Shown here: one piece after another, positions 8,186 to 17,040 of the stretch
How positions within the stretch are numbered: the stretch's first letter is position 1
Layout: every line of letters begins with the position of its first letter
DNA from: Arthrobacter sp. H35-D1
GTDB taxonomy: Bacteria > Actinomycetota > Actinomycetes > Actinomycetales > Micrococcaceae
Reading direction: 5' to 3'
DNA: 64,000 nucleotides
Assembly: GCF_030063185.1 (NCBI RefSeq)
Contig: NZ_JASISP010000020.1
Coordinates: forward strand, 1-64,000
Position numbers and translations under genes: made by a program
Notes under the pieces: generated by a model
What the model saw: only the letters and a program-made list of their open reading frames with translations
The model's database searches: none
Told to the model about the DNA's origin: nothing

Positions 8186-9592
8186 ATGACCCCAAACAAT
8201 AAGTCTCCACACGGCAAGACCTCACACAGCACCACTGCCGGCGCACGAGAGAAAGCCGACAAGTACACCGAGTTTGTCAGCGCAGGCCTTGGCCGCGACC
8301 TCGCCAAGCGCTTGGGCCTGCCCCAGCCTGCCATCCTGCGCCGCTACAACCCTCAAGCCCCCCTCGTCGAAGGACCCATTTTGGTGCTGGGCCAAGGATC
8401 AGGGGCCGACGCCGTCGCTCAAGTGCTGCTCGATTGGCACCAGGATGTACGCAGGCATGCAACGCCCAAGACGAAGTTGGGTGCCATCGTGGCGGTGCTC
8501 GACGACGTGCAGAATCCCGGTGAGCTTTCGGAGCCCATGCTGGCCGTTGCCGGCTCATTGCGGGATCTGAACAAGAACGCGCGTGTTGTCAGCATCTCCC
8601 GCTTGGCAGCTCCGGACGACGCACCGGAGACGGCTGCAGCACGAAACGCCGTCGACGGTATTGTGCGTTCCCTCGCCAAGGAGCTGCGGGCAGGGGCCAC
8701 GGCCAACGGCGTGGTGTTGGAGAACGGGATAGCGGCCGACTCGCCCAGTGCCATGGCGGCCCTGCGCTTCTTCCTTTCCGGCCGCTCGGCGTTCGTTGAC
8801 GGGCAATTTCTCAGTGCCGCCAGCGAAGGCTCCCGGCAGGCACCCAATTGGGAGAAGCCGTTGGAAGGCAACATTGCCGTTGTCACAGGCGCTGCCCGGG
8901 GGATTGGGGCAGCGATTGCCCGCACGCTCGCCCGGGACGGCGCCACCGTGGTGGCAGTTGACATCCCTGCAGCCGGCGACCACTTGGCTGAAGTTGCCAA
9001 CGAAATCCACGGCACGGCCCTGCAGCTGGACATCACCAATCCGGAAGCGGGCAACCGCATCTTGGAACATGCCATGAGCCGCTACGGAAGGCTTGACATC
9101 GTTGTCCACAATGCGGGGATCACACGGGACAAACTGCTGGCCAACATGGATGCAGCCCGCTGGGATTCCGTGGTTGCCGTGAACCTTGAGGCGCAATTGC
9201 GCATGAACAAGGCGCTTCTGGCCAACACCTGCTTTGCTGACAATGGCCGGATCATCAGTGTTTCCTCCACCAGCGGCATTGCCGGCAACCGCGGCCAAAG
9301 CAACTATGCCGCATCGAAGGCGGGCATCATCGGCATGGTGAAATCCACCGCACCCTTGCTGGCTCCAAGCGGGGGAACGGTGAACGCTGTGGCGCCCGGT
9401 TTCATTGAAACGGCCATGACCGCCAAGATCCCCTTCGCCACTCGCGAAGTGGCTCGCCGCCTGAACAGTCTCCAGCAAGGGGGCAAGCCCCGAGACGTGG
9501 CGGAGGCCATCGCCTTCTTTGCCCAGCCCCAGGCCGCCGGGGTGACTGCGAACATTTTGCGGGTCTGCGGACAGAATTTGGTGGGGCAATGA
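8186..9592 (+). CDS. fabG4: FabG4-like 3-oxoacyl reductase with N-terminal extension
   Basis: A 468-residue short-chain dehydrogenase with an extra N-terminal domain of about 220 residues, the architecture of mycobacterial FabG4 (high-molecular-weight FabG). The C-terminal domain has the cofactor motif TGAARGIG, the HNAGIT motif, a Ser in SVSSTSG and the catalytic YAASK with Tyr374. The N-terminal half looks like a degenerate Rossmann fold (ILVLGQGSGADAV) without its own catalytic Tyr. It would interconvert 3-oxoacyl and 3-hydroxyacyl thioesters, probably on CoA given the neighbouring thiolase and hydratase. It overlaps the next gene by 4 nt (ATGA). The start follows the thiolase stop by 4 nt with a weak Shine-Dalgarno, suggesting translational coupling. 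Confidence 0.88.
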   Translation: MTPNNKSPHGKTSHSTTAGAREKADKYTEFVSAGLGRDLAKRLGLPQPAILRRYNPQAPLVEGPILVLGQGSGADAVAQVLLDWHQDVRRHATPKTKLGAIVAVLDDVQNPGELSEPMLAVAGSLRDLNKNARVVSISRLAAPDDAPETAAARNAVDGIVRSLAKELRAGATANGVVLENGIAADSPSAMAALRFFLSGRSAFVDGQFLSAASEGSRQAPNWEKPLEGNIAVVTGAARGIGAAIARTLARDGATVVAVDIPAAGDHLAEVANEIHGTALQLDITNPEAGNRILEHAMSRYGRLDIVVHNAGITRDKLLANMDAARWDSVVAVNLEAQLRMNKALLANTCFADNGRIISVSSTSGIAGNRGQSNYAASKAGIIGMVKSTAPLLAPSGGTVNAVAPGFIETAMTAKIPFATREVARRLNSLQQGGKPRDVAEAIAFFAQPQAAGVTANILRVCGQNLVGQ

Positions 9593-10542
9593 GCGCTGAG
9601 ACGTTGTTGACGGAGATGCCCTCGCTGTCCAAGTTGTACGTCAATGCTGCCGCCACGGCGGCCAAGGGGCGGTTGCTGCGTTCGGAACCTGTTCTGGCAT
9701 TGCCTTCCCGCGCCGTGGAGGTGCGCGGGGTGCGGGCCGATTTGGCGAAGGTGACGGAGTTCTCCCACCTTATGGGTGAAGCCGCCCGCGACGTGCTGCC
9801 TTCAGGGTATTTGCATGCGCTGGTTTTCCCGGTGGCCATGAGCGTCATGGTCCAAGAGGATTTCCCGCTCCCGCTGCTGGGCATGATCCACTTGCGGAAC
9901 CAGGTGGAGCATTTGGCGCCGGTGATGTTCACAGACGAATTGTCGGTGCGGGCATGGGCGAGGGACCTGACAGGGCACCGCAGCGGCACTCAGGTGCAGA
10001 TCGTGGCTGAAATTCACAACGCCGACGGCACTGAACTGCTCTGGCGCGGAGCGTCCACCTATTTGGCCAAGGGAGTCTTCCTTCCGGGGCTGGACAAGCC
10101 TACCGAGGCGGCCATCCGGGAAGATTTCATCCCGCCAGCGCCCACCGCGCAGTGGCGATTGGGTGTGGATACGGGACGAGCCTACGCTGCGGTGTCGGGG
10201 GACTTCAACCCCATCCACCTGAGCGTGCTGAGCGCCAGGGCCCTGGGTTTGCGGCGTTCCATCGCCCATGGCATGTACGCCGCGTCGCGTGTGCTGGCCA
10301 CCGTGCCACAATCCAAGCCGGAGCACTTCAGCTGGGACATTGCCTTTGATTCCCCGGTGTTCCTGCCCGCCACCGTCTCCTTGGAAGTCGTTGACAGCCG
10401 CACCGACGACGGCGTGTGGCTCAGTTCCGTATTCACCGCCTGGAACGCACGCGCCGCCAGAAGGTATTTCCACGGCTCGGTTTCTGCCGGTGGTTCAATT
10501 CTTGCCGGTGGGGGAACGCGGCAAGAAGGGAAGCAAGTCTGA
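9589..10542 (+). CDS. MaoC/HtdX-like (R)-specific enoyl hydratase
   Basis: A 317-residue double-hotdog protein. The hydratase-2 motif is YAAVSGDFNPIHLS, with Asp205 and His210 as the expected catalytic pair, followed by the conserved GLRRSIAHGM. It would hydrate trans-2-enoyl thioesters to (R)-3-hydroxyacyl thioesters, supplying the FabG4-like reductase encoded just before. Length and partner genes fit HtdX (Rv0241c). The ATGA overlap with the reductase makes it the last gene of the operon. A 7-bp GC-rich hairpin (AGCGGC/GCCGCT around 10597-10611) follows but lacks a U-tract, so termination here is uncertain. Confidence 0.86.
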   Translation: MSAETLLTEMPSLSKLYVNAAATAAKGRLLRSEPVLALPSRAVEVRGVRADLAKVTEFSHLMGEAARDVLPSGYLHALVFPVAMSVMVQEDFPLPLLGMIHLRNQVEHLAPVMFTDELSVRAWARDLTGHRSGTQVQIVAEIHNADGTELLWRGASTYLAKGVFLPGLDKPTEAAIREDFIPPAPTAQWRLGVDTGRAYAAVSGDFNPIHLSVLSARALGLRRSIAHGMYAASRVLATVPQSKPEHFSWDIAFDSPVFLPATVSLEVVDSRTDDGVWLSSVFTAWNARAARRYFHGSVSAGGSILAGGGTRQEGKQV

Positions 10543-10610
10543 CGGGGCGGTTTTGTCCCTGCCGGCGACCCCTTGATGCCCCGAAACGTTGCTCTCAGCG
10601 GCTCAGCCGC

Positions 10611-11390
10611 TCAGCCTTTAGGGGCCGCGGCCGCGAGGGAGTTTCGATGGGCAGAGTCGACCGCGCCGTTGACGGTTGCCATGGTACCCGCGAAGCTGCC
10701 GGCCGCGTGGGCAGCGGAGGACCCGGTGGACAGTGACTGCCTGCGGGCCGAACGGATGGTTGGGTAGAGCAGTTGCACATGCTCATCGGCACGTTCGCGC
10801 CGCCCGGCGAGGACAAGCCCCTTGCCAGATTCCCCGGAAGCCATTTCCGAACTGTGGATCGCCTCGAGGCGGCGGGCCACGGTGGTGAGGAAGGCGAGTT
10901 GGAATTGGCGCCGTTCCAGCGTTTTGTCATGCGGGCTTAAATACGGCTTGCAAGGGTAGTCGAGCCACCATGCCTGCATGGCCGACACCAATTGCAGCTT
11001 GAGGGAGGTAAATAGCCGGAGGATTTGGGCGACATCGGATTCTGCGCCGATTAAGAACATGATCTTGGTGGCAGGCGTGTTGGCCTGCAGGACCCGGACG
11101 GTGTTGAAGGCCAGGGCAATCAGGGTGAAGCCCCGTGCAAGCCCCACCCGGTATTGGCCGTTGAGTTCAAAGCGCTGCTCCACCATGGGTTCTTGGGGCT
11201 TGCCTGTCTTCCCCGCCTCGGCGTCGATGCTTGCCTGTTCGATCCCGTAGCGGACCATGAGGCGTTCTGCGTGTTCCTGAAACGTCTGGGCCTCCGCCGG
11301 ATAGGGAGTGCCCTCCGCCTTGGCCAACAGTTTGGTGATGAGCTTGAGTGTCTTCTCAGCCTTGTTGGGCGCTTGCTTGACCGTCTCCAT
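10611..11390 (-). CDS. DUF2786-domain protein
   Basis: A 259-residue protein. The N-terminal DUF2786 segment (about residues 10-50) reads TLKLITKLLAKAEGTPYPAE, then FQEHAERLMVRYGIE. The centre contains FLIGAESDVAQILRLFTSL, which resembles the second half of DUF2786 proteins. The C-terminus is Ser/Ala-rich and probably disordered. The ATG at 11390 is preferred because GAGGAG lies about 9 nt upstream and the motif begins soon after; the longer form adds an unlikely basic leader. Function is unknown. It stands alone between the fatty-acid operon (convergent) and the tRNA-Leu terminator. Confidence 0.75.
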   Translation of the reverse strand: METVKQAPNKAEKTLKLITKLLAKAEGTPYPAEAQTFQEHAERLMVRYGIEQASIDAEAGKTGKPQEPMVEQRFELNGQYRVGLARGFTLIALAFNTVRVLQANTPATKIMFLIGAESDVAQILRLFTSLKLQLVSAMQAWWLDYPCKPYLSPHDKTLERRQFQLAFLTTVARRLEAIHSSEMASGESGKGLVLAGRRERADEHVQLLYPTIRSARRQSLSTGSSAAHAAGSFAGTMATVNGAVDSAHRNSLAAAAPKG

Positions 11391-11538
11391 GGTGCTGGCT
11401 CCTCGACTTCCGGTGCCGCAACTTGCCCTTGCCAGTGGGTGGGGGTCGCGGCGACTCTTCCATGTTTTGAGGCTAGCGCGTGCCTCTGACATTTCAGCCA
11501 CCAACCCGATATTCCAGGACTAAATGACGCACCACAAC

Positions 11539-11576
11539 AAAAAGACTCCCTGGGAACCGTGGTTCCCAGGGAGTCT
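11539..11576 (-). terminator. Rho-independent terminator of tRNA-Leu
   Basis: Reading the minus strand, 16-nt complementary arms (11576-11561 and 11558-11543) with a 2-nt apex are followed directly by TTTTTG. The stem is perfect and begins 5 nt after the tRNA 3' end, a textbook intrinsic terminator. Confidence 0.9.
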
Positions 11577-11581
11577 GTCAG

Positions 11582-11664
11582 TGCGCGGAAAGGGACTTGA
11601 ACCCTCACCCCGTTTCCAGGACTAGCACCTCAAGCTAGCGCGTCTGCCATTCCGCCACCCGCGC
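11582..11664 (-). tRNA. tRNA-Leu (GAG anticodon)
   Basis: The minus strand folds as an 83-nt tRNA with a long variable arm, as expected of a leucine tRNA. The acceptor is GCGCGGG paired with TCCGCGC and discriminator A; the D arm contains TGGCGGAATGGCAGACGCG; the anticodon stem is CTAGC/GCTAG with loop TTGAGGT, giving anticodon GAG (reads CUC and CUU); the T arm has GGTTCAAGTCC. The 3' CCA is not encoded. A strong terminator follows immediately, so it is a single-tRNA transcript. Confidence 0.95.
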
Positions 11665-11855
11665 AGGTGATCGCAGGACACTGATTCTTCCTTTCGGTTG
11701 AATCGTTGTCTCCCGCAGCAGCGATGAAAACAATAGCACGACTTTTGCCGGAAACAATAATCGAGTCTTCCTTGCCCATTTTGCCCGTCCGCCAGCTGCC
11801 CGAATAGACCAAAACGGTAGGCTGGAGGCTACGCCAAGCACTAAGGAGAGTTCCC

Positions 11856-13160
11856 GTGAACACCATCAGGCCCGAGGACGAAGTTGCGGGCATCTGCTCC
11901 GATCTCATCCGTTTTGACACGAGCAACTTTGGCAACAACGAGGGCCCGGGGGAGCGTGCCATTGCCGAGCACACCGCAGCGCTGATTTCCGAGGCCGGAC
12001 TGTCGGCCGAACTGTATGAGTCGGCACCCGGGCGTGCCAATGTTGTCAGCCGCATCGAAGGCAGCGACTCCTCGCTTCCGGCACTTGTGGTCCACGGGCA
12101 TTTGGATGTTGTCCCCGCCCAGGCGCAGGACTGGAGCGTCGACCCGTTTGGCGGTGAAGTGCGCGACGGCGTAATTTGGGGCCGCGGAGCCGTGGACATG
12201 AAGGACATGGATGCCATGATCCTGTCCGTCATGCGGTCCATGGGCAGGGAAGGGCGCAAGCCCAAGCGCGACCTTGTGTTTGCCTTCTTTGCCGACGAGG
12301 AAGCCGGCGGCACGTACGGCGCCCGCTGGTCCGTGGACAACAGGCCCGACCTGTTTGAGGGTGCCACCGAGGCCATCTCGGAGGTGGGAGGCTTCTCCAC
12401 CGACATCAACGGCAAACGCGCCTATCTGCTGCAGACTGCCGAGAAGGGTCTGGCTTGGCTGCGCCTGACCGCCCAGGGCCGGGCCGGGCACGGCTCGCAA
12501 ATCAACACCGACAATGCGGTGACCCGCCTGGCCCGCGCGGTGACCCGCATCGGCGAACACCCGTGGCCCGTTGAATACACGGACACCACGCGTGCCTTCC
12601 TTGAGGGCGTCTCGGAGCTGACGGGCATTGAATTCGACGAATCCAACCCGGACGTGCTGCTGGACCAGCTCGGCACGGTATCCCGCTTCGTGGGTGCAAC
12701 GCTGCAAAACACGTCAAACCCCACCTTCCTCAATGGCGGTTACAAGGCAAACGTGATTCCGGGCACGGCCCAAGCCATGATCGACGTCCGGACGCTGCCC
12801 GGGCAGCACGACCACGTCCTCGAGGTGATCCGCGACCTGGCCGGCGAAGGCATCGAAATCTCCACCATCCACAATGACGTGTCGCTGGAAACCCCTTTCG
12901 CCGGCAACCTTGTCGACGCCATGATCGACTCCCTGCATGCAGAGGACCCCGGTTCCACCGTGCTGCCCTACACACTTTCAGGCGGCACCGACAACAAGTC
13001 CCTGAGCCGGCTGGGCATCACCGGCTACGGCTTTGCCCCGCTGCAATTGCCGCCCGAGCTGGACTTCACCGGCATGTTCCACGGCATCGACGAACGCGTC
13101 CCCGTCGACTCGTTGAAATTCGGCGCCCGCGTCCTGGACCGCCTGCTGAGCACGTACTAA
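11856..13160 (+). CDS. M20-family metallopeptidase (dipeptidase/DapE-like)
   Basis: A 434-residue cytosolic zinc hydrolase. Metal-binding motifs are HGHLDVVP (first His), GRGAVDMKDMDA (bridging Asp), FFADEEAGG (catalytic Glu and metal Glu) and a late HGIDERVP His. The lid domain includes QGRAGHGSQ and the Asn-rich NPTFLNGGYKANVIPG. Such enzymes cleave dipeptides, acyl-amino acids or related amides; the substrate cannot be read from sequence. The GTG at 11856 has AAGGAGAG 6 nt upstream. The next gene starts 12 nt downstream, so co-transcription with the acyl-CoA dehydrogenase is likely although no functional link is obvious. Confidence 0.87.
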   Translation: MNTIRPEDEVAGICSDLIRFDTSNFGNNEGPGERAIAEHTAALISEAGLSAELYESAPGRANVVSRIEGSDSSLPALVVHGHLDVVPAQAQDWSVDPFGGEVRDGVIWGRGAVDMKDMDAMILSVMRSMGREGRKPKRDLVFAFFADEEAGGTYGARWSVDNRPDLFEGATEAISEVGGFSTDINGKRAYLLQTAEKGLAWLRLTAQGRAGHGSQINTDNAVTRLARAVTRIGEHPWPVEYTDTTRAFLEGVSELTGIEFDESNPDVLLDQLGTVSRFVGATLQNTSNPTFLNGGYKANVIPGTAQAMIDVRTLPGQHDHVLEVIRDLAGEGIEISTIHNDVSLETPFAGNLVDAMIDSLHAEDPGSTVLPYTLSGGTDNKSLSRLGITGYGFAPLQLPPELDFTGMFHGIDERVPVDSLKFGARVLDRLLSTY

Positions 13161-13171
13161 GGATTCACACC

Positions 13172-14350
13172 ATGAGCACGACAGAGACAAAAACTACTGA
13201 ACTGACCGAACTTTTGCCGGACGAGCTCCTTGAGCGTTTCCGCGACCGTGCCAAGGGCTACGACGAGCGCAACGAGTTTTTCCACGAAGACCTGGCCGAA
13301 CTGAAAGTGCAGGGCTATCTGCGCATGTTTGCTGCCGAGGACGACGGCGGACTTGGCTTTGGTCTGCAACAGGTGGCTGCCGCGCAACGAAGGCTGGCGA
13401 CAGCCGCCCCTGCCACAGCCTTGGCGATCAACATGCACTTGGTGTGGACCGGCGTCGCACATCTGTTGGCCCGGCGCGGGGACGACTCCCTGCATTATGT
13501 CCTGCAGGAGGCGGTGGCGGGGGAGGTGTTTGCCTTTGGAAACTCCGAGGCCGGCAACGACTCGGTGCTTTTTGACTCCAACACCGTGGCCCAGCCGCTG
13601 GGGGATGGCAGCTACTCGTTCACGGGGACCAAGATCTTCACCTCGTTGTCCCCGGCGTGGACGCGACTTGGCATCTTTGGCAAGGACGCGAGCGGGGAGG
13701 AACCGGTGTTGGTGCACGCCTTCATCAGCCGGGATGCTCCCGGATACACCATCAAGGACGACTGGAACACGCTGGGAATGCGAGCCAGCCAGTCAAGCAC
13801 CACCGTGCTCGACGGCGTCGTGGCACCGGCGGAGCGGGTCTTTCGCAAGTTGCCTGTGGGGCCCAACGCCGATCCGTTGATCTTCTCCATTTTTGCCTGT
13901 TTTGAAACCCTGTTGGCGGCTGTTTACACGGGGTTGGGGGAGCGGGCACTGCAAATTGGCGTGGCCACCGTAAAGAAACGGACATCAAAGAAATACGACG
14001 GGAAGACGTACGCCCAGGATCCGGACATCCGCTGGCGCATTGCCGACGCCGCCTTGGCCATGGACGGGCTGTACCCGCAACTCGACTCGTTGGCGCGTGA
14101 CGTGGACAACCTCGCCGACCACGGGGCACAGTGGTTCCCGAAGATGGTGGGGCTGAAGGTCAGGGCCACCGAGACAGCGCGGACTGTGGTGGATTTGATC
14201 ATCCGTGTCAGCGGCGGCGGAACTTACTTTGCCGGCAACGAACTGGGCCGTTTGTATCGGGATGTGCTGGCCGGGATCTTCCACCCCTCGGACGACGAAT
14301 CGGCCCATTCAACGATTGCCAACGCCTGGTTGGGACCCGTCGAGCCATAA
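13172..14350 (+). CDS. Acyl-CoA dehydrogenase family protein
   Basis: A 392-residue flavoprotein of usual family length. The N-terminal helical domain precedes the flavin-contacting segment AFGNSEAGNDSV and the central beta-domain (YSFTGTKIFTSLSPAW). The C-terminal helical bundle contains RWRIADAALAMDGLYPQL and the SGGGTYFAGNELGRLYRDVLAG segment that closes the active site. The typical catalytic Glu of medium-chain enzymes is not obvious, so this could be a group D-type or sulfur/nitrogen-compound oxidising member rather than a classical beta-oxidation enzyme. It follows the M20 gene by 12 nt and is convergent with the DUF5703 gene. Confidence 0.82.
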   Translation: MSTTETKTTELTELLPDELLERFRDRAKGYDERNEFFHEDLAELKVQGYLRMFAAEDDGGLGFGLQQVAAAQRRLATAAPATALAINMHLVWTGVAHLLARRGDDSLHYVLQEAVAGEVFAFGNSEAGNDSVLFDSNTVAQPLGDGSYSFTGTKIFTSLSPAWTRLGIFGKDASGEEPVLVHAFISRDAPGYTIKDDWNTLGMRASQSSTTVLDGVVAPAERVFRKLPVGPNADPLIFSIFACFETLLAAVYTGLGERALQIGVATVKKRTSKKYDGKTYAQDPDIRWRIADAALAMDGLYPQLDSLARDVDNLADHGAQWFPKMVGLKVRATETARTVVDLIIRVSGGGTYFAGNELGRLYRDVLAGIFHPSDDESAHSTIANAWLGPVEP

Positions 14351-14387
14351 CCGTCGCGGCGGGGCCGGTGCTAATAGACTTCCAGTG

Positions 14388-14627
14388 CTAATAAACTTCC
14401 AGGGTGCGCTCGACGCGCAGGACTTTGCGGCGCATGAGGTACTTTCGTTGACCGCCCATGTAGAGGGTGCTGCGCTCGAGCTCCCACTTCCCGTATTCCG
14501 CGTGCTCGCGCAGGCGCTGGTAGGCGGTGGGGACATGCTCGCCGGGGGCAACGGTGATAACCAAATATTCATACTGGCGCAGGGGTGCCCCTCGGACATT
14601 CACCACTGGTTTCAATGTTTCCCTCAT
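14388..14627 (-). CDS. Small DUF5703-type protein
   Basis: A 79-residue protein consistent with the actinobacterial DUF5703 family: QYEYLVITVAPGEH near the start and a basic tail RRKVLRVERTL. It has a ferredoxin-like small alpha/beta pattern and no signal peptide. The ATG at 14627 is chosen because AAAGGAAC sits about 7 nt upstream; the 121-codon version would add an unrelated leader. Function is unknown. It is divergent from the Asp-rich protein gene. Confidence 0.75.
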   Translation of the reverse strand: MRETLKPVVNVRGAPLRQYEYLVITVAPGEHVPTAYQRLREHAEYGKWELERSTLYMGGQRKYLMRRKVLRVERTLEVY

Positions 14628-14765
14628 TGAAGTTCCTTTCCGTCCACGGCCAGTGAACCATGGGCTCTGCTCCAACGCTACCCCCTGCCGGCACAGCGTG
14701 GGGTGCTCGGTGGGAAAGGGACGCTCGAAGGGGACTTTCAAGTTCGGAGGCACACTGGTAGCGTC

Positions 14766-15083
14766 ATGCGCATGAGCATCGATCCCCGTGAAGCCCTGAG
14801 TTCACTGACCTCGGCATTGGAAGAACACTTGGTGGCCGCTTCAGCGCGCCGGGGAGAGGAAGACCCCATTGTGGAGGCCACGTTCCTGGGCATCATCGAC
14901 GCCTTTGAAGTGTATGAGGAAGCCCTGTTTGACGCCTTCGACGAGGTGACGCCGCTTGTCATCTACGGCGACGACGGCGCCGATTTCGACGATGACGATC
15001 ATGACGACGACGACGACGACGATCATGACGATGACGATGATGACGAAGACAGCGACGAGGAACTTCAGCGGCAGAAGGGCTAG
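14766..15083 (+). CDS. Small acidic protein with Asp-rich tail
   Basis: About 105 residues. The first 75 form a helical region (ALSSLTSALEEHLVAASARR, then an EVYEEALFDAFDEVTPL segment); the last 30 are almost only Asp with interspersed His and Glu, produced by GAC/GAT repeats around 14985-15060. Similar short proteins with an acidic tail occur in Arthrobacter, sometimes labelled primosomal without evidence. Electrostatic or divalent-metal binding is possible. The stop overlaps the convergent aldo/keto reductase stop by 4 nt. The start at 14766 is a choice; an upstream in-frame ATG at 14703 would overlap the DUF5703 upstream region. Confidence 0.65.
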   Translation: MRMSIDPREALSSLTSALEEHLVAASARRGEEDPIVEATFLGIIDAFEVYEEALFDAFDEVTPLVIYGDDGADFDDDDHDDDDDDDHDDDDDDEDSDEELQRQKG

Positions 15084-16027
15084 CTGCTTCCCTGGTTGAG
15101 CCGGGAGACTTCGTCCAGCACTGTGGTGATTTGGTCCGGCAACGGATCCAGCGAGGAAGAGAGAATTTCCTTGAGTTGCCCGTGCGTCCTTGGCCCCACC
15201 ACCGCAGCAGCGACGACATGGTGTTCCAGCAGCCAGCCCAAGGCCACATCCAGCGGCGTGCGCCCCAACCCCTTGGCCGCTGTCACAAGGGCTTCGACGA
15301 TCCTGGCGGGGCGGCCCTCCAAATACCTGTCCACATAACCGGACATCGTGGAACTGGCACCGCGGGAATCGGCGGGGATCTGTCCCCTGTACTTTCCCGT
15401 CAGGGCCCCACGGCCCAACGGCGCCCAACACAGCAGACCGGCGCCAACGTGTTCGGCGGCCGGGATGACTTCCGGCTCTGCCGTGCGCTCCAACAAGGAG
15501 TACTCAAGCTGGTTGGCCACGATGGGTGCCTCGCTGAGTGTGGCCGCACGGGCCAGCTGCCAGCCGTTGTAGTTCGACACGCCGGCGTATCGCACCCTGC
15601 CGCTGCTGACGGCATGCTCCAAGGCTCCCAAGGTTTCCTCCAGCGGCACGTTCTCATCCCAGATGTTGGCGAGCCACAAATCAAGGTGGTCCGTGCCGAG
15701 CCTGGCGAGGGAAGCATCAAGACCCGCCAGCATGGCACGGCGCGATGTGTCCACCATGCGCTTGCCATTGCGGTGGCTCACACCGGCCTTTGAGACCAAC
15801 ACCACATCACTGCGCGGAACAACATCGCCCAGCAATTCACCCAGGATGGCCTCGCTGCGGCCCTCCACATAGCTGACGGCCGTGTCGAGGGTGGTGCCGC
15901 CTGCGTCAACAAAGTCGCGCAGCATGGCCCCCGCAGACTCGACGTCTGTCTCTTTGCCCCAGGTCATTGTGCCCAAGGCCAGCGCTGACACGCGCAGTCC
16001 GCTGGTGCCCATGAATCGTTGTTCCAT
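15080..16027 (-). CDS. Aldo/keto reductase with substituted catalytic His
   Basis: A 315-residue (beta/alpha)8 protein of the aldo/keto reductase superfamily that would use NADPH to reduce aldehydes or ketones. Three of four tetrad residues are visible: Asp48 in LDTAVSY, Tyr53, and Lys80 in VLVSK. The fourth, normally His in a motif like QIHRWD, aligns with Asn121 in LANIWD. This changes the expected acid catalysis, as the His-to-Glu change does in steroid 5-beta-reductases. Cofactor-binding features near the C-terminus (VVGPRTHGQLKE) are intact. It may therefore have unusual specificity or be inactive as a carbonyl reductase. Confidence 0.83.
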   Translation of the reverse strand: MEQRFMGTSGLRVSALALGTMTWGKETDVESAGAMLRDFVDAGGTTLDTAVSYVEGRSEAILGELLGDVVPRSDVVLVSKAGVSHRNGKRMVDTSRRAMLAGLDASLARLGTDHLDLWLANIWDENVPLEETLGALEHAVSSGRVRYAGVSNYNGWQLARAATLSEAPIVANQLEYSLLERTAEPEVIPAAEHVGAGLLCWAPLGRGALTGKYRGQIPADSRGASSTMSGYVDRYLEGRPARIVEALVTAAKGLGRTPLDVALGWLLEHHVVAAAVVGPRTHGQLKEILSSSLDPLPDQITTVLDEVSRLNQGSS

Positions 16028-16153
16028 ACGTGCAAGCTTAGGTGAACAGCACGGCCCTTGTTTGCGGCCCTTGCGGCCCTTGCGTGCCGGCGTTCCGCGC
16101 GCCGCGGCCGACGCTGGGCCGTGCGAGGCCTGACATGCTCTAGGCTGAAACGC

Positions 16154-16990
16154 GTGAACTGGTTTGAAGCAGCCTTCCTAGGCCTAATCCAGGGCCTGAC
16201 CGAATTCCTCCCGATTTCCTCAAGCGCCCATCTTTTTGTTGTCGGAAAGTTCCTGCCTTCGGGCGAGGACCCCGGAGCGGCATTTACCGCCGTCAGCCAA
16301 CTCGGCACTGAAACAGCCGTGCTGGTGTTCTTTTGGCGAGACATTGTCCGCATAGTCAGGGCCTGGTGGGGTTCATTGCGCGGGCGGGTCCCGCGCAATG
16401 AACCGGACGTTCGCATGGGCTGGCTGGTGATCATTGGCAGCATACCCATCGCACTGTTGGGGGTGTTGTTCCAAAGCCACATTGAGTCGACGTTGCGGAA
16501 CCTGTGGCTGGTGGCCACCACGCTCATTGTCTTCGGCCTCATCCTGGCCGTGGCCGACACCGTCGCCTCCCAACGCAGGGAACTGAAGGACCTGAGCTAC
16601 AAACACGGCATCATCTACGGTTTCGCGCAGGCGCTGGCCCTCATACCGGGTGTTTCGCGCTCGGGCGGCACCCTCACCGCCGGTTTGCTGATGGGCTACA
16701 CGCGAGAATCGGCAGCACGGTATTCGTTCCTGCTGGCCATCCCTGCAGTGTTTGGCAGCGGTTTTTACGAACTCTACAAAGTGGTGTCGGGGCATGAAAG
16801 CGCCGCCGGGCCCTTCGGCATTGGCGAAATTGCACTGGCCACGGTCATCGCATTCGTGGTGGGATATTTCATCATTGGCTGGTTCCTGAAGTTCATCTCC
16901 ACTAAGAGTTTTCGCCCGTTTGTCTGGTACCGGATCGGGCTGGGCCTGCTGCTGTTCATCCTGTTGGGAACCGGAGTCATCACCGCATAG
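16154..16990 (+). CDS. uppP: Undecaprenyl-diphosphatase UppP
   Basis: A 278-residue integral membrane phosphatase with about eight hydrophobic segments. It converts undecaprenyl diphosphate to the monophosphate carrier used in peptidoglycan and glycan export, and its loss gives bacitracin sensitivity. The signature is present twice over: [14 protein letters not shown] near residue 15-28 and [10 protein letters not shown] in the second half. The GTG at 16154 is preferred because TAGGCT ends 7 nt upstream, giving a leaderless start, and the protein begins directly with the first membrane helix [12 protein letters not shown]. It is followed by mshC but each appears to have its own promoter. Confidence 0.92.
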   Translation: MNWFEAAFLGLIQGLTEFLPISSSAHLFVVGKFLPSGEDPGAAFTAVSQLGTETAVLVFFWRDIVRIVRAWWGSLRGRVPRNEPDVRMGWLVIIGSIPIALLGVLFQSHIESTLRNLWLVATTLIVFGLILAVADTVASQRRELKDLSYKHGIIYGFAQALALIPGVSRSGGTLTAGLLMGYTRESAARYSFLLAIPAVFGSGFYELYKVVSGHESAAGPFGIGEIALATVIAFVVGYFIIGWFLKFISTKSFRPFVWYRIGLGLLLFILLGTGVITA

Positions 16991-17024
16991 GGCTTACCTA
17001 AGAGTAACTTCGCCCGGGAAACTG

Positions 17025-17040
17025 TACAGTGGGCACTGTG
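17025..17040 (+). promoter_or_regulatory. Leaderless promoter at mshC start
   Basis: TACAGT (17025-17030) lies 7 nt before the GTG at 17038, with no Shine-Dalgarno. The 16 bases TACAGTGGGCACTGTG match 14 of 16 with the corresponding stretch at the pafBC start (32264-32279), so the two genes share the same start architecture. Confidence 0.55.

Noticed and set aside
10597-10611. Hairpin AGCGGC-TCA-GCCGCT as terminator
   Set aside because: Short, no U-tract, and it overlaps the stop codon of the DUF2786 gene; kept only as a remark.
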